From an uncultured Collinsella sp. (GTDB taxonomy: Bacteria; Actinomycetota; Coriobacteriia; Coriobacteriales; Coriobacteriaceae), in contig CATYDM010000004.1 of the NCBI GenBank assembly GCA_958405195.1, forward strand, positions 16,134 through 80,133: a stretch of DNA of 64,000 bases, written 5' to 3'. The notes below the pieces were generated by a model, which saw nothing but the letters and a program-made list of their open reading frames with translations, was not told where the DNA came from and made no database searches. Both the position numbers and the translations under genes were made by a program. Of this stretch, positions 43,790-52,112 are shown one piece after another; positions within the stretch are counted from its first letter, which is position 1, and each line of letters begins with the position of its first letter.

Positions 43790-45094
43790 ATGCAGACGAT
43801 CTACCAGAAGATGGAAACCACCGAACTCGATGCCGCCATCGAGGCGCTCAAAGCCGAGGTCGCCGAGGTCAAGGCCAAGGGCCTGGCGCTCGATATGGCC
43901 CGCGGCAAGCCGTCGCCCTCCCAGGTGGACATCTCTCGACCCATGCTCGATATCCTCAATGCCGATGCCGATCTGCACGACGGCAACGTCGACTGCTCCA
44001 ACTACGGCTGCTTTGAGGGCATTCCCTCGGCACGCAAGCTGGCGGGGGAGTTCCTGGGCTGCCCTGCCGAGCAGACGCTCGTGCTGGGTTCGTCGAGTTT
44101 GCTGATTGAGCACGACATCGCCGGCATGTTCTGGCGCTGTGGCTCGTGCGGCAGCGACCCTTGGGAGGCTTACGAGGCAGCGCACGACGGCAAGAAGGTC
44201 AAGTTCCTGTGCCCCGTTCCCGGCTACGATCGCCACTTTGGCATCACCGCCGACTTGGGCATCGAGAACGTCCCCGTCGCGATGACCGACAACGGCCCCG
44301 ACATGGACGAGGTTGAGCGCCTGGTTGCCGCCGACGACTCCATCAAGGGCATCTGGTGCGTGCCCAAGTATTCCAACCCCACGGGCATCACCTTTAGCGA
44401 GGACACCGTGCGTCGCCTGGTCGAGATGCCCACGGCCGCGCCCGATTTCCGCATCTTTTGGGACAACGCTTACTGCGTGCACGACCTGTACGACGAGACC
44501 GACGAGCTCGCAAATATCTTTGACCTCGCTCGCGCGGCGGGCACCGAGGATCGCGTGGTGGCCTTTGCCTCGACGTCCAAGATCACCTTCCCGGGTGCCG
44601 GCATCGGCTTTATCGGTGCGAGCCCCGCGGTCATCGCCGAGTTCTCCAAGCGCCTGAAGGCCGGTCTTATTAGCGCCGACAAGCTCAACCAGCTGCGTCA
44701 CGTGCGTTTCCTTCCCACCATCGAGGCGGTCAAGGAGCACATGAAAAAGCATGCCGAGTTCCTGCGCCCGCGCTTTGAGGCCGTTGAGCGTAAACTCACC
44801 GAGGGCTTGGGCAACACGGGTTGCGCCACTTGGACTCATCCCCATGGCGGCTACTTTGTGAGTTTCGATGGCCCCGAGGGCTCGGCCCAGAAGGTCGCCG
44901 CGCTTTGTGCCGACCTGGGCGTCAAGCTCACGCCGGCTGGTGCCACCTGGCCTTATGGCAAGGATCCGCGCGACACCAACATCCGCATCGCGCCGAGCTA
45001 TCCCACGGTCGAGGACCTGGAGGCTGCGCTCGATGTGCTGGTGCTGGCTGTCAAGCTCGTCGCTGCCGAGCTTGCGCGTACCGAGCGCGCCTAA
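43790..45094 (+). CDS. Aminotransferase, aspartate aminotransferase Ic-like
   Basis: The 434-residue PLP enzyme has features of the class Ic aspartate aminotransferases: LALDMARGKPSPSQVDIS near the N-terminus, CSNYGCFEGIPSARKL, CPVPGYDRHFGI, WCVPKYSNPTGITFS, FRIFWDNAY and the Schiff-base lysine in FASTSKITFPGAGIGF. The C-terminal substrate arginine is in TNIRIAPSYP. It probably transfers the amino group between aspartate and 2-oxoglutarate. It is a single gene followed by the STAS gene 66 bp on. Confidence 0.87.
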   Translation: MQTIYQKMETTELDAAIEALKAEVAEVKAKGLALDMARGKPSPSQVDISRPMLDILNADADLHDGNVDCSNYGCFEGIPSARKLAGEFLGCPAEQTLVLGSSSLLIEHDIAGMFWRCGSCGSDPWEAYEAAHDGKKVKFLCPVPGYDRHFGITADLGIENVPVAMTDNGPDMDEVERLVAADDSIKGIWCVPKYSNPTGITFSEDTVRRLVEMPTAAPDFRIFWDNAYCVHDLYDETDELANIFDLARAAGTEDRVVAFASTSKITFPGAGIGFIGASPAVIAEFSKRLKAGLISADKLNQLRHVRFLPTIEAVKEHMKKHAEFLRPRFEAVERKLTEGLGNTGCATWTHPHGGYFVSFDGPEGSAQKVAALCADLGVKLTPAGATWPYGKDPRDTNIRIAPSYPTVEDLEAALDVLVLAVKLVAAELARTERA

Positions 45095-45160
45095 CGCGTA
45101 GGGCCCCGCAAGTCCGCGCCTAGTACTATCCGCACTTTCGATACGTAAAGGAGCGTATAC

Positions 45161-45475
45161 ATGGATTTGGGTATTTCCACCAACCCCACGCCAGAGCTCT
45201 ACACCATTAAGGTGACCGGTGAGATCGATATCTCTAACGCCGATAGCCTGCGCAATGCCATCGACCTGGCGCTCGAGCAGCCCACTGAGGCCGTTGAGCT
45301 CGATTTTGCCCAGGTGAGCTACATCGATTCGACGGGCATTGGCGTGCTTGTGGGCGCCGCACACCACGCAGCTGATCATGGTAAGCGTTTTAGCTGCGTC
45401 AACGTGCAGCCCCCGGTGATGCGCGTGGTTCAGCTGTTGGGCGTCGACCAGGAGATTTCGATCACCGCTGCATAA
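45161..45475 (+). CDS. STAS-domain anti-sigma factor antagonist
   Basis: The 104-residue protein is a single STAS domain of the SpoIIAA/RsbV type. The phosphorylatable serine lies in VSYIDSTGIGVLVGA near residue 59. Such proteins bind an anti-sigma kinase and free a sigma factor when unphosphorylated. No RsbW-like kinase, phosphatase or sigma-B gene is adjacent, so its partner must be elsewhere. AAAGGAG lies upstream. Confidence 0.9.
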   Translation: MDLGISTNPTPELYTIKVTGEIDISNADSLRNAIDLALEQPTEAVELDFAQVSYIDSTGIGVLVGAAHHAADHGKRFSCVNVQPPVMRVVQLLGVDQEISITAA

Positions 45476-45628
45476 TCTTTGCCCCCAAAAGGGCGTGCCG
45501 TTTGGCATATGTTTGTGATGCGCTCGGACGTTTTGGCGTCCGGGCGCTATACTTGACCGAATGAATAGACGAGTTCCGGCCGAATGGCGCGGTGCGGGCT
45601 CGACTCACATCGAGCCTTGGAGGTATGT

Positions 45629-46201
45629 GTGTTTGGTATTGGAGAGGGTGAGCTCGCGATCATCGTGGTCTTCGGCTTTTTGCTGTTTGGCCCGGATAAG
45701 CTCCCGCAGATGGGCCGCACGATCGGCCGTGCTATCCGTCAGTTCCGCGAGACGCAGGAAAAGATGACGGCCGTTGTTCAGTCCGAGATTATCGATCCGG
45801 TGAGCGAGGCCGCGTCGGCCCCGGTCAAGCCCAAGAAGACTGCTGCGACCGACGACGATTCCGATGCGGACGAGGATGCCGCCGAGACGGCAGCGCCCGC
45901 CAAGAAGGAGACCTTTGCCGAGCGTCGCGCCCGTCTTGCTGCCGAGAAGGCCGCAAGCGAGGGTGCTGCTGAGGGCGAAGGCGCTGTTGATGAGGCCGAG
46001 GGTACAGAGCCTGCTGCTGCCGTCGAGCCCGAGCCTGCTGCAGAGCCCAAGCCCGAGCCGGCAGAGCCCACGACGGCTGACCTCTACGCCCGCCGTCCCC
46101 GCAAGCGCAAGGCTGTCGTCGACCAGCTCGCTCGCGAGCTCGAGGCCGAGGACGCTGCCGAGACTGCTGCCGCCGATGCCCCGAAGGGAGGCGATGAGTA
46201 A
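45629..46201 (+). CDS. Twin-arginine translocase TatA/TatB subunit
   Basis: The 190-residue protein starts at GTG 45629 (GGAGG 5 nt upstream) as MFGIGEGELAIIVVFGFLLF, with the short membrane helix, the FGPDKLPQMGR hinge and the amphipathic helix that define TatA/TatB. The following 130 residues are Ala/Glu/Pro-rich and disordered, ending in a basic KRKAVVDQLAREL segment. Length and the Glu in the helix lean towards TatB, but it may do both jobs. Its stop overlaps the tatC start by 1 nt. Confidence 0.9.
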   Translation: MFGIGEGELAIIVVFGFLLFGPDKLPQMGRTIGRAIRQFRETQEKMTAVVQSEIIDPVSEAASAPVKPKKTAATDDDSDADEDAAETAAPAKKETFAERRARLAAEKAASEGAAEGEGAVDEAEGTEPAAAVEPEPAAEPKPEPAEPTTADLYARRPRKRKAVVDQLARELEAEDAAETAAADAPKGGDE

Positions 46202-46992
46202 TGCCTATCGGACCTGCGCGTATGCCGCTCTTCGATCACTTGGGAGAGCTCCGTCGCCGCCTGACCATCGTGGTCGTGTCGGTGTTTGCCGCCGCCATCG
46301 TGCTGTACTTTGCCACGCCCGTGGTGCTCGACATCTTGGAAGACCCCATCCGCTCCTTTGTGCCGGACGGTAAGTTCTACATCACCACCACGCTCGGCGG
46401 TTTTGGCCTGCGCTTCTCGCTGGCCATCAAGATGGCCGTGGTCATGTGCACGCCCATGATCATCTGGCAGATCCTGGCATTTTTCCTGCCGGCGCTGCGC
46501 CCCAACGAGCGCAAGTGGGTCGTGCCCACGGTGCTCGCCTCGACGGTGCTGTTCTTCCTGGGTGCCATCTTCTGCTATTTCATCATCATCCCGGCGGGCT
46601 TTGAGTGGCTCATCGGCGAGACCTCGGCCGTCGCTACGGCGCTGCCCGACCTGGAGAACTACGTCAACATGGAGCTGCTCTTTATGATCGGCTTTGGTGT
46701 GGCGTTTGAGCTGCCGCTCATCATCTTCTATCTGTCCGTCTTTCACATCGTGTCCTATGCGGCCTTCCGCAGCGCCTGGCGCTACGTGTACGTAGGCCTG
46801 CTTGTGGGCTCGGCTGTGATTACGCCCGACGGCTCGCCCGTTACGCTGGGTCTCATGTATGGCGCCCTGCTCTCGCTCTACGAGATTTCGCTCGCCATTG
46901 CTCGCGTGGTCATTACCGCGCGCGAGGGCAAGGAGGGCCTGTTCGTGAGCCGTCTGGACCTGTTCTCGGACGACGAGGACGACGAGGAGTAA
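46201..46992 (+). CDS. tatC: Twin-arginine translocase TatC
   Basis: The 263-residue six-helix membrane protein is the signal-receptor core of the Tat pathway, which exports folded proteins. Conserved features are MPLFDHLGELRRRL near residue 8, FLPALRPNERKW near 97, ELLFMIGFGVAFELPL and AVITPDGSPVTL (all family hallmarks). The acidic C-terminus DDEDDEE is an extension. It is translationally coupled to tatA/B, and hypA starts 6 bp downstream. Confidence 0.96.
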   Translation: MPIGPARMPLFDHLGELRRRLTIVVVSVFAAAIVLYFATPVVLDILEDPIRSFVPDGKFYITTTLGGFGLRFSLAIKMAVVMCTPMIIWQILAFFLPALRPNERKWVVPTVLASTVLFFLGAIFCYFIIIPAGFEWLIGETSAVATALPDLENYVNMELLFMIGFGVAFELPLIIFYLSVFHIVSYAAFRSAWRYVYVGLLVGSAVITPDGSPVTLGLMYGALLSLYEISLAIARVVITAREGKEGLFVSRLDLFSDDEDDEE

Positions 46993-46998
46993 ATCGGT

Positions 46999-47355
46999 AT
47001 GCACGAGGTTGGCATTGTCAACGGCATACTCGATACAGTGATTCGCGCGGCGCGTGGGGCGGGGGCCTCGCGCGCCGTTTTGGTAACGCTGCGTATCGGG
47101 GATATGACCGAGGTCGTGCGCGAGGCGCTTGACTTTGCGTGGGAGACGTTTCGCGACGAGGACTCGCTCACGCGCGGCTGCGAGCTTGCCGTGGAGGAAG
47201 TCCATCCACAAAGCGAGTGTCTGGACTGCGGTGAGGTCTTTGAGCACGACCGTTTCCATTGCCGTTGTCCCCAATGTGGCGGTGCCAACGTGCGTCTGCT
47301 GCATGGCCGCGAACTCGACATCGCAAGTATCGAGATCGAGACCCCCGACGATTAG
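46999..47355 (+). CDS. hypA: Hydrogenase nickel metallochaperone HypA
   Basis: The 118-residue protein binds nickel through its N-terminal MHE (His2) and zinc through two CxxC pairs: CLDC near 75 and CPQC near 94. Both motifs are intact. HypA hands nickel to [NiFe] hydrogenase, or to urease, together with HypB. It lies 6 bp after tatC and 55 bp before hypB. Confidence 0.94.
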   Translation: MHEVGIVNGILDTVIRAARGAGASRAVLVTLRIGDMTEVVREALDFAWETFRDEDSLTRGCELAVEEVHPQSECLDCGEVFEHDRFHCRCPQCGGANVRLLHGRELDIASIEIETPDD

Positions 47356-47410
47356 CACGCTCGCCATCTAGCGATGGGGTATAAAAGGGCCAAAGTAAGG
47401 AGCGCTAAGT

Positions 47411-48094
47411 ATGGCCGAGAAAACGATTGATATCGCGTCGCCGATTCTGTCGCGCAACGAGCGCCTGGCAGATCAGCTGCGTCAGCGGTTTGAGCAGACG
47501 AACACCTACGTGATCAATGTGCTGTCGAGCCCTGGCTCGGGTAAGACCACCACGATTCTGGGCACCAACGAGCGCTTGCGTGACAAAGCCAGCCTGCGCT
47601 GTGCCGTTATCGAGGGCGATATCGCCTCGGACGTCGACGCCATCACCATGAAGGAAGCCGGCATGCCCGCCATCCAGATCAACACGGGCGGCCTGTGCCA
47701 CCTCGAGGGCAACATGATCATGGAGGCCGTCGACGCCTTCGACCAGGCCGTCGGTCTGGAGAACATCGACGTCATCTTTATCGAAAATGTGGGTAACCTG
47801 GTCTGCCCGGTCGACTTTGACTTGGGCGAGAACCTGTCCATCATGATCCTCTCGGTGCCCGAGGGCGACGACAAGCCCATCAAGTATCCGGGCATCTTCC
47901 AGCACGCCGGCGCGCAGCTGCTCAATAAGGTCGACGTGGCCCCGGCTTTCGATTTTGACATGGATAGGTATACTAAGACACTCGATGACCTCAATCCGCA
48001 GGCGCCGCGGTTTGCCGTGAGCGCGCACAAGGGCGAGGGCATGGATGCCTGGTGCGATTGGCTCATCGGGCAGATTGAGCAAGCAAGGGCGTAA
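47411..48094 (+). CDS. hypB: Hydrogenase nickel incorporation GTPase HypB
   Basis: The 227-residue SIMIBI-class GTPase has the P-loop VLSSPGSGKTTTI near residue 39, IEGDIASDVD, the metal-site region GGLCHLEG with Cys and His, ENVGNLVCPVDFDLG, and NKVDVAP (guanine specificity). The His-rich or CCxxCxC N-terminal nickel store of some HypB proteins is absent. It drives GTP-dependent nickel insertion with HypA. The absence of hypCDEF and hydrogenase genes here implies these are elsewhere. Confidence 0.95.
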   Translation: MAEKTIDIASPILSRNERLADQLRQRFEQTNTYVINVLSSPGSGKTTTILGTNERLRDKASLRCAVIEGDIASDVDAITMKEAGMPAIQINTGGLCHLEGNMIMEAVDAFDQAVGLENIDVIFIENVGNLVCPVDFDLGENLSIMILSVPEGDDKPIKYPGIFQHAGAQLLNKVDVAPAFDFDMDRYTKTLDDLNPQAPRFAVSAHKGEGMDAWCDWLIGQIEQARA

Positions 48095-48148
48095 GTCGGC
48101 CGCCATACGGGCGGGCGTAGCCGCAGAGATACGAGATAGGAGCCTCTT

Positions 48149-50758
48149 TTGAAGCTCATCATCGCCGAGAAAAACGACGCCGCGCGTCAGATTGCCGAGC
48201 GTCTGTCCACGGGCAAGCCCAAAAAGGACAAGGTGTACAACACCGCCATCTACCGTTTTGAGTGGAAGGGCGAGGAGTGCGTGACGATCGGCCTTGCCGG
48301 TCACATCCTGGCACCCGATTTTTGCGACAGTGTGCTGTTCGATAAAAAGTTGGGCTGGTATTCGGTCACGGAGGACGGCGAAATGCTGCCGGCCGATATG
48401 CCCGATGGCCTGGCCCGCCCGCCGTACGACACCAAGCGCAAGCCGTTCCTTGCCGATGGCATTTCCATCAAGGGCTGGAAGCTCGAGAGCCTGCCCTATC
48501 TCACCTGGGCGCCCGTCATTAAGCTTCCGGCCGAGAAAGAGCTCATCCGCTCGCTTAAGAACCTCGCCAAAAAGTCCGACAGCGTCATCATCGCCACGGA
48601 CTTCGATCGCGAGGGCGAGCTGATTGGCTCGGACGCCCTCAACAAAGTGCGCGAGGTTGCGCCGGACTTGCCGGTCGCCCGTGCCCAGTATTCTTCGTTT
48701 ACCAAGGCCGAGATCACGCACGCCTTCGATAATCTCGTCTCGCTCGACCAGAACCTGGCCGACGCCGGCGAGAGCCGTCAGCACATCGACCTTATCTGGG
48801 GCGCGGTGCTCACGCGCTATCTGACGCTCGCCAAGTTTGGCGGCTTTGGCAACGTGCGTTCCGCCGGTCGTGTGCAGACGCCGACGCTTGCCCTGGTGGT
48901 CGAGCGCGAGCGCGAGCGTATGGCGTTTGTGCCCGAGGACTATTGGCAGATTCGCGGTATGGGTGCCGCGCAGGGTGCCGCCGAGGACGACCGCTTTAAG
49001 ATCGCGCACAAGACAGCGCGCTTTACCGACAAGGATGCTGCCGAGACGGCGTATGGTCACGTCGACGGTGCCAAGACGGCGACCGTTGCCGCGGTGACCA
49101 AGCGCTCGCGTAAGCAGCAGCCTCCCACGCCGTTTGCGACGACCTCGCTGCAGGCTGCCGCTGCGGCCGAGGGCATCTCGCCTGCGCGTACGATGCGAAT
49201 CGCCGAGTCCCTCTACATGGCCGGTCTCATCAGCTACCCGCGTGTCGACAATACCGTGTACCCTGCGACGCTCGATCTGGGCGCCGTGGTGAGCGACCTG
49301 GCAAAGATCAACCCGGCGCTGGCGCCCGTGTGCAAAAAGGTGCTCGCCGGTCCCATGAAGCCCACGCGCGGCAAGGTCGAGACTACCGACCATCCGCCGA
49401 TCTATCCCACGGGCGAGGGCGATCCGTCCACGCTCGACGGCGGCCAGCGCAAGCTCTACGACCTCATTGCCCGCCGCTTCCTGGCAACGCTCATGGGGCC
49501 CGCGACCATCGAGAACACCAAGCTCGAGCTCGACGTCAACGGCGAGCCGTTCGTGGCTTCGGGCGACGTGCTCGTGACCCCGGGCTTCCGCGAGGCGTAT
49601 CCGTATGGACTTAAGCGCGACGAGCAGATGCCGCCGCTGGAGCAGGGCGATACGGTCGACGTTTTCGACATTAAACTCGAGGCCAAGCAGACCGAGCCGC
49701 CCGCGCGCTACAGCCAGGGCAAGCTCGTGCAGGAGATGGAAAAGCGCGGCCTGGGCACCAAGTCCACGCGCGCGAGCATCATCGAGCGCCTGTATGCCGT
49801 GCGCTATCTCAAAAATGATCCCGTGGAGCCGAGCCAGCTGGGCATCGCCATTATCGATGCACTGTCGCAGTTTGCCCCGCGCATCACGAGCCCCGATATG
49901 ACCAGCGAGCTCGACGGCGACATGACCCGCGTGGAGCGCGGCGAGGACACCGAAGAACATGTCGTGACGCACTCGCGCACGCTGCTGGCCGGCGTGCTCG
50001 ACGAGCTGCTCAAACATACGCAGGAACTGGGCGACGCCATCAGCGACGCCGTCACGGCCGATGCGCGCGTGGGCGCTTGCCCCAAGTGCGGTAAGGACCT
50101 GGTTATGAAGACGAGCGCCAAGACCCGCGGCAGCTTTATCGGCTGCATGGGCTGGCCCGACTGCGATGTGACCTATCCGGTGCCGAGCGGCGTCAAGGTG
50201 AGCCCGCTCGAGGGCGAGGCGGCCGTGTGCCCCGAGTGCGGCGCGCCGCGCATTAAGTGCCAGCCGTTCCGCCAGAAGGCCTTCGAGATTTGCGTGAACC
50301 CCACGTGCCCCACCAACTACGAGCCTGACCTTAAGGTGGGCGAGTGCAAGGTGTGCGCCGAGGCCGGACGCCATGGCGACCTGATCGCGCACAAGAGCGA
50401 GAAGAGCGGCAAGCGCTTTATCCGCTGCACCAACTACGATGACTGCGGCGTGAGCTATCCTCTGCCGGCGCGCGGTAAGCTCGAGGCGACGGGCGAGACC
50501 TGCCCCGAGTGCGGCGCCCCCATCGTGGTGGTCAACACGGCGCGCGGTCCGTGGCGCATCTGCGTGAACATGGACTGCCCGACCAAGGAGAAGAAGCCCG
50601 CCCGCGGCCGCAAGACCACAACCAAGGCGAGCACGGCGAAGAAGACAACGGCGGCCAAAAAGACGACGGCTAAGAAAGCCACTGCCGCCAAGAAGACGAC
50701 CGCGAAGAAGTCAACTGCGAAGAAGTCGACTGCCAAAAAGACCGCTGCCGACAAGTAG
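48149..50758 (+). CDS. topA: Type IA DNA topoisomerase, archaeal-type
   Basis: The 869-residue enzyme relaxes negative supercoils. The TOPRIM domain begins MKLIIAEKNDAARQIAERLS and has acidic ATDFDREGELIG; the catalytic tyrosine is in GLISYPRVDNT near residue 366. The opening matches archaeal topoisomerase I rather than the bacterial form, which starts with an SPAKA-type motif. Several C4 zinc ribbons follow (CPKCGK, CPECGAP, CKVCAEAG, CPECGAP), then a lysine/alanine/threonine repeat tail from about 810, as in actinobacterial TopA. The start is TTG 48149, with AGGAG upstream. Confidence 0.92.
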   Translation: MKLIIAEKNDAARQIAERLSTGKPKKDKVYNTAIYRFEWKGEECVTIGLAGHILAPDFCDSVLFDKKLGWYSVTEDGEMLPADMPDGLARPPYDTKRKPFLADGISIKGWKLESLPYLTWAPVIKLPAEKELIRSLKNLAKKSDSVIIATDFDREGELIGSDALNKVREVAPDLPVARAQYSSFTKAEITHAFDNLVSLDQNLADAGESRQHIDLIWGAVLTRYLTLAKFGGFGNVRSAGRVQTPTLALVVERERERMAFVPEDYWQIRGMGAAQGAAEDDRFKIAHKTARFTDKDAAETAYGHVDGAKTATVAAVTKRSRKQQPPTPFATTSLQAAAAAEGISPARTMRIAESLYMAGLISYPRVDNTVYPATLDLGAVVSDLAKINPALAPVCKKVLAGPMKPTRGKVETTDHPPIYPTGEGDPSTLDGGQRKLYDLIARRFLATLMGPATIENTKLELDVNGEPFVASGDVLVTPGFREAYPYGLKRDEQMPPLEQGDTVDVFDIKLEAKQTEPPARYSQGKLVQEMEKRGLGTKSTRASIIERLYAVRYLKNDPVEPSQLGIAIIDALSQFAPRITSPDMTSELDGDMTRVERGEDTEEHVVTHSRTLLAGVLDELLKHTQELGDAISDAVTADARVGACPKCGKDLVMKTSAKTRGSFIGCMGWPDCDVTYPVPSGVKVSPLEGEAAVCPECGAPRIKCQPFRQKAFEICVNPTCPTNYEPDLKVGECKVCAEAGRHGDLIAHKSEKSGKRFIRCTNYDDCGVSYPLPARGKLEATGETCPECGAPIVVVNTARGPWRICVNMDCPTKEKKPARGRKTTTKASTAKKTTAAKKTTAKKATAAKKTTAKKSTAKKSTAKKTAADK

Positions 50759-50789
50759 CCGCACGGTCGAAACATCACCTAGAACAAAA

Positions 50790-50824
50790 ACGAGCGAGGA
50801 CCTCAAGATCCTCGCTCGTTTTTT
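50790..50824 (+). terminator. Terminator after topA
   Basis: ACGAGCGAGGA pairs perfectly with TCCTCGCTCGT around an 8-nt loop, followed by six T residues. Confidence 0.92.
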
Positions 50825-50827
50825 ATC

Positions 50828-50866
50828 CGGCAGTTAGGGACGTTCCTTTTCTGCCGGGCGGCGAAA
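50828..50866. repeat. REP-like unit
   Basis: CCGGCAGTTAGGGACGTTCC followed by TTTTCTGCCGG: the GGGACGTTCC core is flanked by CCGGCAG and CTGCCGG, which form a stem. It is the same unit as at 53150-53209. Confidence 0.7.
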
Positions 50867-51073
50867 GAGTGCGCCCAACGACCAGCCGTTTAAGAGCGCC
50901 CCCGATACATAGTTGTCGGAACCTGGTCGTCTGTTGATAAAAAAGAAACCGCTAACGGACAAAATGGCGCCTTTTGCGGATTAGTTGCTGTGCCGGAAAA
51001 TAAATTGTCAGAACCAGGCGATAATTAAATTGCCGCGGCTGTCGTTACATATGACACGTGACAGGAGGACATG

Positions 51074-51577
51074 ATGAAAAAAATGCCCAAGTTGTTGTTA
51101 GCAATGGTTGTCCTATTTTTCGCCACCGGATTTATTTTATTGCCCTCCGCAAATGCTTCTGAGTATTTGACGCCCGCCGACGCATGCTTCGATTTGAATG
51201 ATGGGCCGAAACAAGAACGTACTATCGAGCTGTCAGATGGCTCTACAGGTGTTTTTGGGATAGAGAAAGAGCAAGCTGATGTTGCCCCGATTTGGGACGG
51301 CTACTACAACGCTACTGATGGGAATTGGAAGGTTTACTTCTATACTGGAGTGCTCGATGCTGAGTACTGGATATCAATCAAGAACTACAACATTACATCG
51401 TGGTGGGGCCATAAAGCATCTTCCGTTGGCGGTGCCTTATCGAATTTCAGTAAGAGTTTTTCTTCCAAACGAACAAAGTGGAGCTTTCTTTTTACCGGAG
51501 TAGGCGGTATGGCGTCTGCGACTTATACTCTTGGAGCTGAAATAAATGGCTCTCGGCTGCATACATATCTAGCGTGA
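51074..51577 (+). CDS. Secreted protein of unknown function (DUF5626-like?)
   Basis: The 167-residue protein has a Lys-rich N-terminus, a hydrophobic signal core (LLLAMVVLFFATGFILL) and a likely cleavage after NASE or NAS. The mature part is beta-rich with many Trp, Tyr and Gly residues (for example WDGYYNATDGNWKVYFYTG). I see a weak resemblance to the DUF5626 group of small secreted proteins but could not confirm it. Base use is clearly AT-richer than the neighbours, suggesting recent transfer. ATG 51074 gives better spacing to GGAGG than ATG 51071. A small membrane peptide gene follows 6 bp on. Confidence 0.7.
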   Translation: MKKMPKLLLAMVVLFFATGFILLPSANASEYLTPADACFDLNDGPKQERTIELSDGSTGVFGIEKEQADVAPIWDGYYNATDGNWKVYFYTGVLDAEYWISIKNYNITSWWGHKASSVGGALSNFSKSFSSKRTKWSFLFTGVGGMASATYTLGAEINGSRLHTYLA

Positions 51578-51583
51578 TTCAAT

Positions 51584-51736
51584 ATGGGCGTGTTGGGCAA
51601 GATCAACATTGGCGGAGAGGTTTCCCTCCTGGCAATAGTTCTGGTTGAGATCGGGATCGTCGCTGCGGTGATCTATCTCGTTTGCAAGTTGATAAAGGCT
51701 CTCAAAAAGGTTATTGAACGAACCAAACAAGAGTAG
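51584..51736 (+). CDS. 50-residue membrane peptide
   Basis: ATG 51584 opens a 50-codon frame: MGVLGKINIGGEVSLLAIVL and on, with one transmembrane helix (about 14-36) and a Lys/Arg-rich amphipathic C-terminus (KLIKALKKVIERTKQE). It starts 6 bp after the secreted-protein gene, shares its AT-rich base use, and ends before a terminator. No good ribosome binding site is visible, so coupling to the upstream gene is likely. It could be a membrane partner, immunity-like peptide or toxin. Confidence 0.6.
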   Translation: MGVLGKINIGGEVSLLAIVLVEIGIVAAVIYLVCKLIKALKKVIERTKQE

Positions 51737-51778
51737 GCGGTCAGTCCGCTCGATTTCGAATCCATTTCAGCGGGTGCC

Positions 51779-51818
51779 ATCCTCTCTGTCTGCTTATCTG
51801 TGGGCGGAGAGGATTTTT
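51779..51818 (+). terminator. Terminator after the two-gene islet
   Basis: ATCCTCTC pairs with GAGAGGAT around a 20-nt loop and is followed by TTTTTC. Confidence 0.75.
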
Positions 51819-51868
51819 CTATGACTGAGACCGCATCAGCGCCAAATCCACGCCTATCCACGACCCGT

Positions 51869-52112
51869 CACCTGGGGACGTTCCTTTCCAGCCGGTGCTT
51901 GGGGAGACTCCTTGCCACCCGGTCGTCGTGGATGTTCTTAAACGACTAGCGATCGGGGACAGCCCTTGCCGATTGGCCGGTTTGCCGTCCGGGTTGTCAA
52001 GGACTGTCCTTTTCTGCCGGCAGTTTAGGAACGTCCCCAACTGCCGCCTCAGGTAGTCATTGGGGACGTTCTTTAATGACTAGTCGTTTAAGAACGTCGC
52101 ATGCGACTAGTT
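51869..52112. repeat. Cluster of REP-like units
   Basis: About eight variants of a short core occur in both orientations over 244 nt: GGGGACGTTCCTTT, GGGGAGACTCCTT, GGATGTTCTTAAA, GGGGACAGCCCTT, GGACTGTCCTTTT, AGGAACGTCCCC, GGGGACGTTCTT and AAGAACGTC. They are separated by short spacers such as GACTAG, CAGCCGG and CTGCCGG. No gene lies in this 370-bp gap. Confidence 0.75.

Noticed and set aside
47405..50392. Very long open frame (995 codons) on the minus strand opposite hypB and topA
   Set aside because: It mirrors the real plus-strand genes in a high-GC genome; its translation is low-complexity and has no recognisable domain or ribosome binding site.
50620..50757. Repeated AAGAAG/ACGGC sequence as a possible DNA repeat or CRISPR
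   Set aside because: It is the coding sequence of the Lys/Ala/Thr tail of topoisomerase I and has no spacer structure.
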